Assembly (NCBI GenBank): GCA_045643185.1
Contig: JAZUKH010000021.1
Coordinates: forward strand, 1-14,048
Source: RGIG464 sp045643185
GTDB lineage: Bacteria > Myxococcota_A > Bradymonadia > UBA4248
Reading direction: 5' to 3'
DNA length: 14,048 bases
Positions 1 to 8,100 of the stretch are shown piece after piece; the first letter of the stretch is position 1, and every line of letters begins with the position of its first letter. The notes under the pieces are model-generated. The model was not told the origin of the DNA. It saw nothing but the letters and a program-made list of their open reading frames with translations, and ran no database searches. The position numbers and the translations under genes were made by a program.

Positions 1-56
1 TGTGGTCTGTTTGAGCGAAGCGAGTTCCACACGGCCGAATTAAAAAGCGCCGGGGA

Positions 57-110
57 TGCAAGGGGGCCTAGTGGAGACGCGCGGCCCGCACGTCTCCACC
101 TGCCCCCTGC
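57..110. repeat. Nested GC-rich palindrome (element A)
   Basis: The core hairpin is 71-99: arms GTGGAGACG (71-79) and CGTCTCCAC (91-99), then a C/A mismatch (80/90), then GCGG and CCGC around a single C at 85. Outside it AGGGGGC (61-67) pairs with GCCCCCT (102-108), and GC (58-59) with GC (109-110) leaving A60 bulged. The core is the same length and shape as the one at 13288-13316, including the C/A mismatch. The first 31 bases of the window also end in TGTGG and CCACA, so the element may be part of a larger structure cut by the window edge. It encodes no protein I can support. Confidence 0.75.
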
Positions 111-298
111 GCGCCGCAGGCCCACGCCTGCTCCAAAATTAAATGTTCAAGAATAAACGAACAAACGAAAACAAATGGTGATCCTTAACTGAGATGAAAC
201 AAAACTGGCAAATCAAAAACGGAGCTTGAGCATCATGATCAATGACAAATATAACCTACATGCAGGTCTAATTATATTCCCCCACTCATAACTAATGT
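111..298. other. AT-rich intergenic stretch, no gene seen
   Basis: From about 135 this is A-rich sequence with no convincing coding frame, tRNA or terminator. An 18-codon frame at 235-291 has a GGAG 10 nt upstream, but nothing else supports it. Confidence 0.5.
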
Positions 299-332
299 GT
301 CAATTTGACGATTTTTTCCTAAAAAATATGAT
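299..332 (+). promoter_or_regulatory. Sigma-70-like promoter for the hydrolase gene
   Basis: TTGACG (305-310) and TATGAT (327-332) are separated by 16 nt, close to the sigma-70 consensus. They lie in the right place and orientation for the gene starting at 474, giving a leader of about 135 nt. The perfect palindrome GTCAA-T-TTGAC (299-309) overlaps the -35 box and could be a small operator. The promoter rests on sequence match; the operator is inference. Confidence 0.6.
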
Positions 333-432
333 GGCGTAAAACGAGGCTGGGACAACTGGTTCATCTTAACGAGCAAAAATCAAAAATAAGTAAAAAAAAT
401 GTCACATTTTCAAACGCCGTGGCGAATACATA

Positions 433-468
433 AGGCAGGGATTTTCCTGCCTGTTTCAACACGGAGGT
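433..468 (+). promoter_or_regulatory. Leader hairpin and ribosome binding site that decide the hydrolase start
   Basis: AGGCAGG (433-439) and CCTGCCT (446-452) form a 7-bp stem with a 6-nt loop. GGAGGT (463-468) follows 11 nt later and sits 5 nt before the ATG at 474. This is a near-ideal Shine-Dalgarno sequence, and it rules against starting 25 codons earlier at 399. No U-run follows the hairpin, so it is not a simple terminator; it could affect mRNA stability or translation. Confidence 0.65.
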
Positions 469-473
469 TTGAA

Positions 474-1529
474 ATGAAAATTGAACAACGCGTAGAAGGT
501 GCGATCCTGGGAGCCATTTTGGGCGACTGTGTCGCCAATCCGTACTTGTTCTGCAAGGCATCGGCGTTATCGGAACGCCGTGCCGACATCGGCTGGTGCG
601 TACACGAGATGAGTGACGAAAGCCAGCTGCTGTTGGTCGGACTTGGTTCGATCGAAGCGCGCGGTATGCGTTTTGACGGGCTCGTGCACGGCTACCAAAC
701 GTGGGTCAAAGGCAAACCAGCCGACCTGGATCACGTCATGGCCGCAGTGTTTAACACCAAGTCTCGGCTAAAGCCGCAAACGTTGTGGGCGATGTCCGAC
801 CAGTTCGATTTTGGCTCGCTGAACAGCTCGTCGCTGTTCGTGCGCCAAATTCCGATCGTGCTGACGGCGTGGCGCGAGGAAGACGAGCCGCGTCTCATGT
901 CACTCATCGCGCGAGCCACCCGGTTGACCCACACGGACGAGCGCGTCATTGAACTGTGTCAGCTGTACGCGCTGACGCTTGCCATGAGTCTTCGGGGCGA
1001 ATCTCGGCTGCATATCTGGGACGCAGTGCAAAAGCGCATCAAAACTTCGTCGACGTATGCCACGGTGCTTGAATCGTACTACAGGCCACCGCGTTTAGAC
1101 GGCACGGACTACAGCTCAAACCGTGTCACGTTTCAACGCGTGCTGTTTGACCTGTGGCACAGTCAGAATTTCGTGGCTTCGATCCGCAGCGTGATCATGT
1201 CGGGCGGCGGCACAGATATGAACGCCGCAGCCGTGGGCGCCGTCCTTGGTGCCTTCGGCGGACTCGGTTTTTTGTCACGCACCTGGATGAACGACCTGCG
1301 TGACATGTACCGCGACCAGATCGAGGAATGGGTCGACCAGGCCTGCCGCATCGCCAAACGCCGACGACGAGTACAGTACATCAACCCGGTGCACAATAAC
1401 GACAGCACTGTCATTCACCCAGCCTCGTCTGCCACACTGCCGAGCATCGCTCGGGCGTCGCGACGTAGCGAGCCAAAGCGAGCAAGCCGCGAAAATGGCG
1501 ACGTATGCGAAGGCAGCGCCGAAGCATAG
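474..1529 (+). CDS. Divergent ADP-ribosylglycohydrolase-family protein
   Basis: 351 residues, probably cytoplasmic, with no signal peptide. The family removes ADP-ribose from proteins or other substrates using two Mg ions. Family landmarks in order: the N-terminal GAILGAILGD segment (residues 9-18), SDES (47-50) where the family has TDDT, an R..P motif (124-127), a TH motif (152-153), and GGGTDM (244-249) followed by an Ala/Gly-rich helix where the family has GGDTDT. Two Asp ligands, D48 and D248, remain, but D-to-E (49), D-to-G (246) and T-to-M (249) alter the metal site, so activity may be reduced or changed. Residues from about 300 onward form a basic, low-complexity tail outside the usual fold. 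Its last dozen codons, including the stop at 1527-1529, lie in the first of three tandem hairpin repeats. The start is set by GGAGGT at 463-468. No target protein or ADP-ribosyltransferase is seen nearby. Family assignment is good; substrate is unknown. Confidence 0.82.
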   Translation: MKIEQRVEGAILGAILGDCVANPYLFCKASALSERRADIGWCVHEMSDESQLLLVGLGSIEARGMRFDGLVHGYQTWVKGKPADLDHVMAAVFNTKSRLKPQTLWAMSDQFDFGSLNSSSLFVRQIPIVLTAWREEDEPRLMSLIARATRLTHTDERVIELCQLYALTLAMSLRGESRLHIWDAVQKRIKTSSTYATVLESYYRPPRLDGTDYSSNRVTFQRVLFDLWHSQNFVASIRSVIMSGGGTDMNAAAVGAVLGAFGGLGFLSRTWMNDLRDMYRDQIEEWVDQACRIAKRRRRVQYINPVHNNDSTVIHPASSATLPSIARASRRSEPKRASRENGDVCEGSAEA

Positions 1530-1623
1530 GCGCCAAAATGGCGACGTATGCGAAGGCTACGCCGAAGCATAGGCGCCAAAATGGGCGACGTATGCGAAGG
1601 CTACGCCGAAGCATAGGCGCCCA
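1492..1623 (+). repeat. Three tandem 43-44 bp hairpin repeats
   Basis: Units lie at 1492-1534, 1535-1577 and 1578-1621, beginning AAAATGG and ending GGCGCC. Each folds the same way: TGGCG with CGCCA, TATGC with GCATA, a symmetric GAA/GAA internal loop, then GGC with GCC around a 3-nt loop. The loop is AGC in unit 1 and TAC in units 2 and 3. In unit 3 the outer stem is TGGGCG with CGCCCA, so an inserted G (in 1583-1585) is matched by an inserted C (in 1620-1622). Unit 1 contains the stop codon of the hydrolase gene. Adjacent units can also pair across the junction (CGCCA, AAA, TGGCG). There are no unique spacers, so this is not a CRISPR array. Confidence 0.85.
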
Positions 1624-1627
1624 ACAC

Positions 1628-1658
1628 AAAATTAATGACCCAAAATGTCATGAATTTT
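1628..1658. promoter_or_regulatory. Inverted repeat upstream of the efflux operon (IR1)
   Basis: AAAATTAATGAC (1628-1639) and GTCATGAATTTT (1647-1658) are inverted 12-mers with one mismatch and a 7-nt spacer. The size suits a dimeric repressor site of TetR or MarR type. As RNA it could also act as a weak terminator for the upstream gene, since it ends in TTTT. No regulator gene is present in the window, so the role is inferred. Confidence 0.45.
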
Positions 1659-1674
1659 GCCTTATCCCCCAAAC

Positions 1675-1715
1675 CGCGCGATTTTATCCCCTTTGAAGGC
1701 GTGTAAAATCGCGCG
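1675..1715 (+). promoter_or_regulatory. Perfect inverted repeat over the likely efflux-operon promoter (IR2)
   Basis: CGCGCGATTTTA (1675-1686) and TAAAATCGCGCG (1704-1715) are perfect 12-bp inverted repeats with a 17-nt spacer. The right arm contains TAAAAT (1704-1709), a plausible -10 box about 33 nt before the ATG. The matching -35 position (about 1681-1687) is poor and falls in the left arm. A protein bound to both arms would cover both promoter boxes, as expected for an operator. The repeat is certain; the promoter and operator roles are inference. Confidence 0.5.
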
Positions 1716-1741
1716 TAACCGTTTGTATTTGGAGTTTATTT

Positions 1742-2329
1742 ATGGAATCGAACCCTCTCAAGAAAGTTCTGACGACGATTGGCAGTATCATCATCGTCAT
1801 CATCATCGCCTGCGTTTATATGTATCTCACGAAACTTGAACCGCGTGACTTTGTACGCATGCCGGACGGCGTTCTCGACGATGCGATTTATGCCGCCCAG
1901 CAAAAGGACGTCAAACAGTTCAAACGCACTTTCACGAAAGAAATGCAGGACCGCATTCAGCAGATGCACGATTCCAATATGAACCGCGATCTCGGCGCTA
2001 CAAACAACAACGAAAAAGCCGACCTTTTCTGGACCTGGGATACACTCATGGCACGCATGGCAAAGCAGGGCGGCTTTGAAGTCAAGTCCACGTCTACAAA
2101 ATTCCTCGATTATATGATCGAAGGCAAAGCAAAACTTGAAATTGTATATATCGATAAAGAACGAAACAAAGAAAGACAAAAAAACTATACGCTTTACCGC
2201 ACAGGCGGCGTATGGAGAATCGACTTGGCAGCCGACCCCGACTTTGTCAAAGCCTACAACCAGTCAGTACACAGCCTGAGAACAAGAGACTCGGCCGGAT
2301 TTGGAGATAATTCCGATCTAGACGACTAA
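1742..2329 (+). CDS. Small membrane-anchored protein of unknown function, first gene of the RND operon
   Basis: 195 residues. One Ile/Val-rich membrane segment (about residues 12-30), followed by basic K31, predicts an N-in anchor with the rest in the periplasm. The soluble part begins with a helix (about 42-75) and ends in alternating strands closing on GGVWRIDL (155-162). That pattern resembles small NTF2-like (DUF4878-type) domains, but I cannot confirm the family. The C-terminus is acidic. GGAG at 1731-1734 precedes the ATG. The gene ends 24 nt before the outer-membrane channel gene, so it is very likely cotranscribed with the pump and may be an accessory or assembly factor. The stretch coding for the membrane segment is an ATC/GTC run (about 1788-1808). 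Composition is more A-rich than the downstream pump genes. Confidence 0.8.
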   Translation: MESNPLKKVLTTIGSIIIVIIIACVYMYLTKLEPRDFVRMPDGVLDDAIYAAQQKDVKQFKRTFTKEMQDRIQQMHDSNMNRDLGATNNNEKADLFWTWDTLMARMAKQGGFEVKSTSTKFLDYMIEGKAKLEIVYIDKERNKERQKNYTLYRTGGVWRIDLAADPDFVKAYNQSVHSLRTRDSAGFGDNSDLDD

Positions 2330-2353
2330 TTCCAGGCCAGGAGAAACAACTTC

Positions 2354-3829
2354 ATGAAAACTAAGGCTAAATGCTTTGGCGTATGGATTTGTCTGATAGC
2401 CAGCCTTTTCTTATATGGATGTTTTAGCCCTGTTCGTTACGGGGCTAACCTCGAGAGCGAAGCGATTCCAGAACAGCATTATTCCGACCTGGCACTGACA
2501 GGGGAAGCGCTGGATCGCTGGTGGGAAGCGTATGGCGACGCAAATCTGAATGCCTTTATCGAAAGCGTTCTTCACGAGAATATGTCGCTACAAGTGTCGT
2601 ATCTTCGCATGCTGGATTCCCGCATGTCGTACGAGCAACAGACGAGCGGCTATTACCCGTCGCTGAACCTGAGTGCCGGTGCGGGCGTGGGTGGCGTGGT
2701 TTACAGCGACCCGTCAGCAGATCCGAACTATTCGCTGAGTCTGTCCCTTGGTTACGAGATCGACTTGTGGGGTCGCCTTCGCGCCCAGTCGGTCGTCAGC
2801 GAAGCGTCGCTATACACGGCCCAGGATGCCGCCGAATCGGCCGCGATCAGCCTGGTGGCGAACGTCGTCACGCAGTGGTTCAACGTGCAGTATTATCACG
2901 ACCGTATCGCGCTGACCAAACAGCTGTTAGCGTTGTCGGAAACGTATTACACCCTGGTTCAGGACTACTATCGCAGCGGCCAGTCGACGGGCATGGACGT
3001 GCTGGAACAGAATAACCAGCTCGAAACGCTGCGTTCGACGATCCAGTCGCTCGAAACCAACGCCCGTATCGCCGAACGGTCTCTCGAGATCCTCGCTGGC
3101 GGCAAGGTAAAAGCCAATGTTGAAGGGAGTTTGCCTGAGCCAGCCAACGTCGGCGGCACCGTCGATGTTGAAGAACTCATGAAGCGACGCCCCGACATCC
3201 GAACAGCCCTGCGCGCGGCTCAGTCGGCCGATGCCAAGATCGTCATCGCACTCGCCGACCGACTGCCCTCCCTTAAATTAAGCTTTTCTTTATCATACAA
3301 GAGCAACAGCATCGTTGATCTCTTCAAACAGCTTTTGTGGAACCTCGCTGGCAACTTCACAGCCAACCTCTTCGACGGATTCAAATCCACACTTGCCATC
3401 GACCGCGCCAAGGTCTCTTTCCTCCAGGAACGGCTGTCTTATGGCGTCGTCGTCATGGAAGCCGTCCAGGAAGTCGAAAAAGCCCTGCTCACACTCAAAC
3501 TGCGTGAACAGGAACTCATCGACGCCCAGGCCGAGCTTGAACGCCAAACCAACATACTCGCCGTGTCCCGCGAATACTACGTCGGCGGACTCATCGACTA
3601 TAACCGAGTGCTTTCGGCACTCAAAAGCCTCATTTCGAACTCACAAAGCGAGCTCGAAGCACGAAAAAGCCTGCTGACCGCTCAAATTGACTTTTTCAAA
3701 GCGATGGGCGGCGGTTCCTGGCTCCAGGATGTCTCAAAGCAGAACGAAGAAAATGCTCAAAAAATGCTCGATCAACTGGGTGAATCAGAAGATCCAGAAT
3801 CCAATAATAATGATGAAGAAAATAAATAA
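2354..3829 (+). CDS. TolC/NodT-family outer-membrane efflux lipoprotein
   Basis: 491 residues. Forms the outer-membrane and trans-periplasmic channel of a tripartite RND pump. A signal peptide ends in the lipobox LYGC, so Cys23 is the predicted lipidated residue. NodT-type landmarks follow: WWEAYGD (56-62), YYPSLNLSAG (100-109) and YEIDLWGR (134-141), then two long helical regions typical of the two repeats of an outer-membrane factor. KAMGGGS (449-455) marks the usual family end. The remaining tail of about 36 residues is rich in Glu, Asp and Asn, and is longer than usual. AGGAGA at 2339-2344 sits 9 nt before the ATG. The stop is 19 nt before the adaptor start, and both genes share an AGGAGAAAC-type ribosome binding site. 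Transported substrates cannot be read from the sequence. Confidence 0.95.
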   Translation: MKTKAKCFGVWICLIASLFLYGCFSPVRYGANLESEAIPEQHYSDLALTGEALDRWWEAYGDANLNAFIESVLHENMSLQVSYLRMLDSRMSYEQQTSGYYPSLNLSAGAGVGGVVYSDPSADPNYSLSLSLGYEIDLWGRLRAQSVVSEASLYTAQDAAESAAISLVANVVTQWFNVQYYHDRIALTKQLLALSETYYTLVQDYYRSGQSTGMDVLEQNNQLETLRSTIQSLETNARIAERSLEILAGGKVKANVEGSLPEPANVGGTVDVEELMKRRPDIRTALRAAQSADAKIVIALADRLPSLKLSFSLSYKSNSIVDLFKQLLWNLAGNFTANLFDGFKSTLAIDRAKVSFLQERLSYGVVVMEAVQEVEKALLTLKLREQELIDAQAELERQTNILAVSREYYVGGLIDYNRVLSALKSLISNSQSELEARKSLLTAQIDFFKAMGGGSWLQDVSKQNEENAQKMLDQLGESEDPESNNNDEENK

Positions 3830-3848
3830 ATAATCAGGAGAAACCACA

Positions 3849-5081
3849 GTGAGTTCACAAGCCAAACCCTTTATTATTCAAGGCATCATTGCGCTCGTCG
3901 TCCTTGTGTTAGGTTTCGGTATCGCCAAAGCCTTTTTGAAAGACGCCGTCGTGCCGCCACAACGTGCACGTGTGGATGCCGGTGTGCTCGTCGAAGTCAT
4001 TCAAGCCGAGAAAAAATCACATACCATTGAGATCACGGGCACTGGTCAGGTCGAAGCGAGCAAGTCGCAGTCGATCCGAAGCGAAGCAAATGGCCGTGTG
4101 ATCTGGATCAATAACGAGTTTTATCCCGGTGCACGCATCAAAAAAGGCACCGTGATCGCCAAAATCAATACGGATGACTACCAGATCAAGCTCTCAAATG
4201 CCAAGATCCAGCTTCGTCAAAAAGAAGTGAATTTGATGCTCGAAGAAGCCAAAGGGCGAGCCGCCTCAACGGAACTCGATGTGCTTCAGAAGAGCATGAG
4301 TGACACGACATTGAGCGACGACCAATCGGCGATCGTGCGCCGTCAGCCGCAGTTGCAAAACGCGCTCGCCGATGTCGAAACGGCCAAAAACGCCGTGCGT
4401 CAGGCACAGCTCGATTACGACCGCAGCATCGTCAAAGCGCCTTACGACGCTATCGTCGAAACGACAAACATCTCGCTCGGCGACTACGTATCCGGCAGCA
4501 CGGCACTCGGGACGATCATTTCGACCGATGAATACTGGCTTTACCTGAGTTTGAGCCCATCCAGCGTCGGTTGGCTCAAGATCGGTGAACCGCTCAACAA
4601 GCTCAAAGCCGAAGTCCGTTACGACATCGGCGGCCAGACGATCAAACGCGAAGCCACGGTCAAATCGATCCAACCGGCTGTCGAAAACCTGGGGCGCATG
4701 GTCCAAGTGCTTTTGGCGATCAAGGATCCGCTCGGTGAACCAGTGAATTCCCCGCTGCTGATCGGCGCGTTCGCACACGCCACGATCTACGCCGCTGAAC
4801 CACTCGAAGCCATCGAGCTCTCTCGCGCCCACGTCCGTGAAGGCAATCAGGTCTACGTCTGCTCGCCCGACAACAAGCTGCAGATCAGAACCCTGACAAC
4901 GCCGTACCGCAATGACAACAGCGTTTTCATCACAGGCGGTCTTGAGGACGGCGAACGCGTCGTCACGACGCTCATCAGCTCGCCCGTCGAAGGCAGAGCC
5001 CTCCGCGTTAAAGGCGAAACCAATGTCGTCGGGCAAGTCAGTGAAGATACAGGACGCGGTTTTGGCCGCCCGCCCATGTAG
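3849..5081 (+). CDS. RND periplasmic adaptor (membrane fusion protein)
   Basis: 410 residues. Links the inner-membrane RND permease to the outer-membrane channel. It is anchored by an N-terminal membrane helix (about 8-29), not by a lipid: no lipobox Cys is present. The first half of the lipoyl domain is at about 72-110 (VEASKSQSIRSEANGRV region), a helical hairpin at 111-190, and the second lipoyl half at 192-224, including the family motif VKAPYDAIV (195-203). The beta-barrel and membrane-proximal domains follow to about 385, then a Gly-rich tail ending GRGFGRPPM. The start is GTG, supported by AGGAG at 3836-3840 with 8-nt spacing. It lies between the channel and permease genes in one operon. 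Confidence 0.95.
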   Translation: MSSQAKPFIIQGIIALVVLVLGFGIAKAFLKDAVVPPQRARVDAGVLVEVIQAEKKSHTIEITGTGQVEASKSQSIRSEANGRVIWINNEFYPGARIKKGTVIAKINTDDYQIKLSNAKIQLRQKEVNLMLEEAKGRAASTELDVLQKSMSDTTLSDDQSAIVRRQPQLQNALADVETAKNAVRQAQLDYDRSIVKAPYDAIVETTNISLGDYVSGSTALGTIISTDEYWLYLSLSPSSVGWLKIGEPLNKLKAEVRYDIGGQTIKREATVKSIQPAVENLGRMVQVLLAIKDPLGEPVNSPLLIGAFAHATIYAAEPLEAIELSRAHVREGNQVYVCSPDNKLQIRTLTTPYRNDNSVFITGGLEDGERVVTTLISSPVEGRALRVKGETNVVGQVSEDTGRGFGRPPM

Positions 5082-5140
5082 TTCAAGCCAGTCGCGTTTT
5101 TACTTCATTAAACACTAAATCGAGTTGATCCATATAAGCC

Positions 5141-8100
5141 ATGGAAGATAAGCAATCTCAACAACAACCAACGCCGTCCACACCGCCAAAAGCCGATCCG
5201 TCGGTCTTTCGCGGACCGCTCGCGTGGATGGCGCAAAACCACGTGGCAGCCAACCTCCTGTTTTTGACGTTCATCGTCGCTGGTCTGGTCATGCTGCCCT
5301 ACCTCCGTAAAGAATTGATGCCAAACGTCGAGACGGAGCGCATCCAGGTGAGCGCGAGCTACCCTGGTTCGTCCCCGGCCGAAGTTGAAGAAGGCATCGT
5401 CATCGCCATCGAAGAAGCCATTCGTGGCATCGACGGCATTAAACAGTTTACCAGCACCTCGAACGAAGGCCCCGGCTCCGTCATCGCAGAATTGCAGGAC
5501 TCGGCCGATATCATTCGTACCAAAAACGAGATCGAACGTGCTGTCAACCAGATCTCGACCTTCCCAGACGACATGGAAAAACCCGTCGTTCGCGAAATGA
5601 CGCGTAAATCCTCGGTCTTGTCGGTCATCGTCTATGGTGACACGAACAAAGCCGCGTTGCGCGAAGTCGCCGAAGAAGTACGCGACAACCTGATCACGCA
5701 AAATGGCATCAGCATCGTCGAGTTACAGAACGTCGAAGCGCCTGAGATCTCGGTCGAGATCAGTCAGGAAGCCGTCCAGGCCTACGGACTCAAACTCAGC
5801 GACGTGGCCAGTGCCATCAGCGCAAGCTCCATCGACCTTTCGGCGGGTAACCTGAAAGCCGAAAGCGGTGCCGTCATGCTCCGCACCGAGTTGCGTAAAC
5901 GTTACGCGAGCGAATTCGAAAACGTCGTGCTCAAATCAAGTTCCGACGGACGTGTGGTGCATCTGAGCGACGTGGCCAAAGTCACCGACGGCTACGAAGA
6001 AAGCGACTACTACGCGAGCTACAACGGAAAACCCGCCGTACAAATGACGGTGTACAGCGTCGGTGACGAAACACCGGTCGGCGTATCTGACGCCGTTCGT
6101 GCTTACCTCTCAGCGCATGAAGGCACGTACCCGAGCGGCATCGATGTCAGCATTCGAAGCGACCGTGCCGACTCGTACCGCGTCCGAATCGACCTGTTAA
6201 TGAGCAACGCATACTCAGGTCTCATTCTCGTTTTGCTGTTCATCGGCTTTTTGCTCGACCTGCGCATCGCGTTCTGGGCAGCCATGGGCATGCTCACAGC
6301 ATTTGTCGGCGCCATCGCCGTCATGGTCATGTTCGATGTCTCATTCAACATGATCTCACTCTTCGGCTTCATTCTAGCCCTCGGTATCGTCGTCGATGAC
6401 TCCATCGTCGTCGGCGAAGAGGTCTTTTGTAATCGCAAATTCGGTTATAAAGGCATCACGGCATCCCTTATGGCACTGCAAAACGTTTCGACCCCCGTCA
6501 TCTTCTCGGTCTTGACGTCGATCATCGCCTTCATTCCGTTGCTGTTCCTGCCTGGTATGCTCGGCAAGACCTATCGCGACTTGCCCATCATCGTCATCAT
6601 TATTTTGTGTATCTCGATCACCGAGTCCATGCTCATTCTGCCGTCCCACCTTGGCGGCATGAAAGCCAAGACGAAAGGCTTTTTGCAACTCTTCGAAAAA
6701 TTTCAGCAAAAAATGGCTGAGGGCTTCGAGCGCTGGATCAATAAATACGTCAAACGCACGATCGTTTTCTGTATTAACAAACGCTATATCGTTGTGGCAC
6801 TCATGGTCGCGCTGCTGATCGGCACCGTCGGCTACGTGGCGAGTGGTCGCCTGGGCTACACAATGATGCCGGAAGTCGAAGGCGACACCGTTACGGCCTC
6901 GATCCGTATGGCTGAAGGCTCCCCCGTCAGCCGCATTCGCGAAGTTCAGAGCTTCTTTTTGGAAAAGACCAACGAAGCCATCAAAGAAATCGGTGAAGAT
7001 ACGGTCGTCGGCGTCTATTCACAGATCTCGGGCGGCAGTTCGGGCCAGGTCCAGGTCTATTTGAAGCCTGCGACTGAGCGTACCTACGTGTCGAGCGATT
7101 TTGCCAAAGTTTGGCGTCAAAAAGTCGGTGAGATCGCTGGCGTCGAAGCTTTGAGTTACCGATTTAACCAGGGCCCGGGTGCGGGTGGCGCAGGTGCCAT
7201 GTTCCAATTGTCGCACCGCGACAGCGAAGTGCTCGACGCTGCCGCCGCCGAGTTCGCCGAACGCCTCAAGACCTACGAAGGCGTCAAGGACGTCGATGTC
7301 AACACGTCCGCAGGCAAAGCCCAGTTGTCATACAAGCTCAAGCCCGAAGCACGCGCACTCGGCATCACCGAGTCCGACTTCGCGCGACAACTTCGTGCCG
7401 CCGTTTATGGTACCGAAGCACTGCGTCAGCAACGTGGCCGAAACGAAGTCAAAGTCTTCGTGCGTTACCCCGAAGACATGCGAAAATCCGAGGCACTCGT
7501 CGAAAACTTCCTCATCCGAACGCCGTCCGGTGGTGAGATTCCGCTCTCCGACATCGCAACCATGGAACGCGGTCATGCCTCCAAAAGCATTTCACGCACG
7601 AATGGCAAAAAAGTTTTGACCGTCAGCGCGGAACTCGATGGTGAAGTTACGACGATCGAGTCGATCACGAAAAAAATGCAGGCCAACGACATGCTCGACC
7701 TCCAGGAAAGCTTCCCGGGACTGACTTTGAGCATGGGCGGCATGCAGGCCGACTCCGGCGAAATGTGGTCAAAAATGATCATGTTCTTCGCTTTCTCGAT
7801 CTTCGTCATGTATGCCATGCTCGCGATCTCGTCACGTTCATATTCGCAACCGATCATGATCCTGGTTGCCATTCCGTTCGGCTTCGTTGGCGCCATTCTT
7901 GGACACGTCGCCCTCGGTTACAGCCTGAGTTTGATCAGTATTCTCGGTATGATCGCGCTCTCTGGCGTCGTCGTTAACGCGTCCATCGTGTTGACCAGCG
8001 TCGTCCATGACTTCCAACGCGATGGCATGAGTCTCAAAGACGCCGTCATTGAAGGCTCTACGCGCCGTTTCCGACCGATCTTCCTGTCGGTCATCACGAC

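Noticed and set aside
235..291. 18-codon peptide with a GGAG 10 nt upstream
   Set aside because: No promoter, hairpin or family support; such short frames arise by chance in AT-rich DNA.
399..473. 25-codon N-terminal extension of the hydrolase
   Set aside because: The leader hairpin and the GGAGGT site lie inside it, and family similarity starts right after the ATG at 474.
1492..1622. Tandem repeats considered as a CRISPR array
   Set aside because: The units abut directly with no unique spacers, and no cas genes are present.
1736..2179. 147-codon minus-strand frame opposite the small anchored protein
   Set aside because: His/Asp runs come from the ATC-rich membrane-segment codons on the other strand; the plus frame has a good ribosome binding site and operon context.
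4266..5036. 256-codon minus-strand frame opposite the adaptor gene
   Set aside because: It lies antisense within a well-supported adaptor gene; its Asp/Arg/Phe-rich composition is what codon bias produces on the opposite strand.
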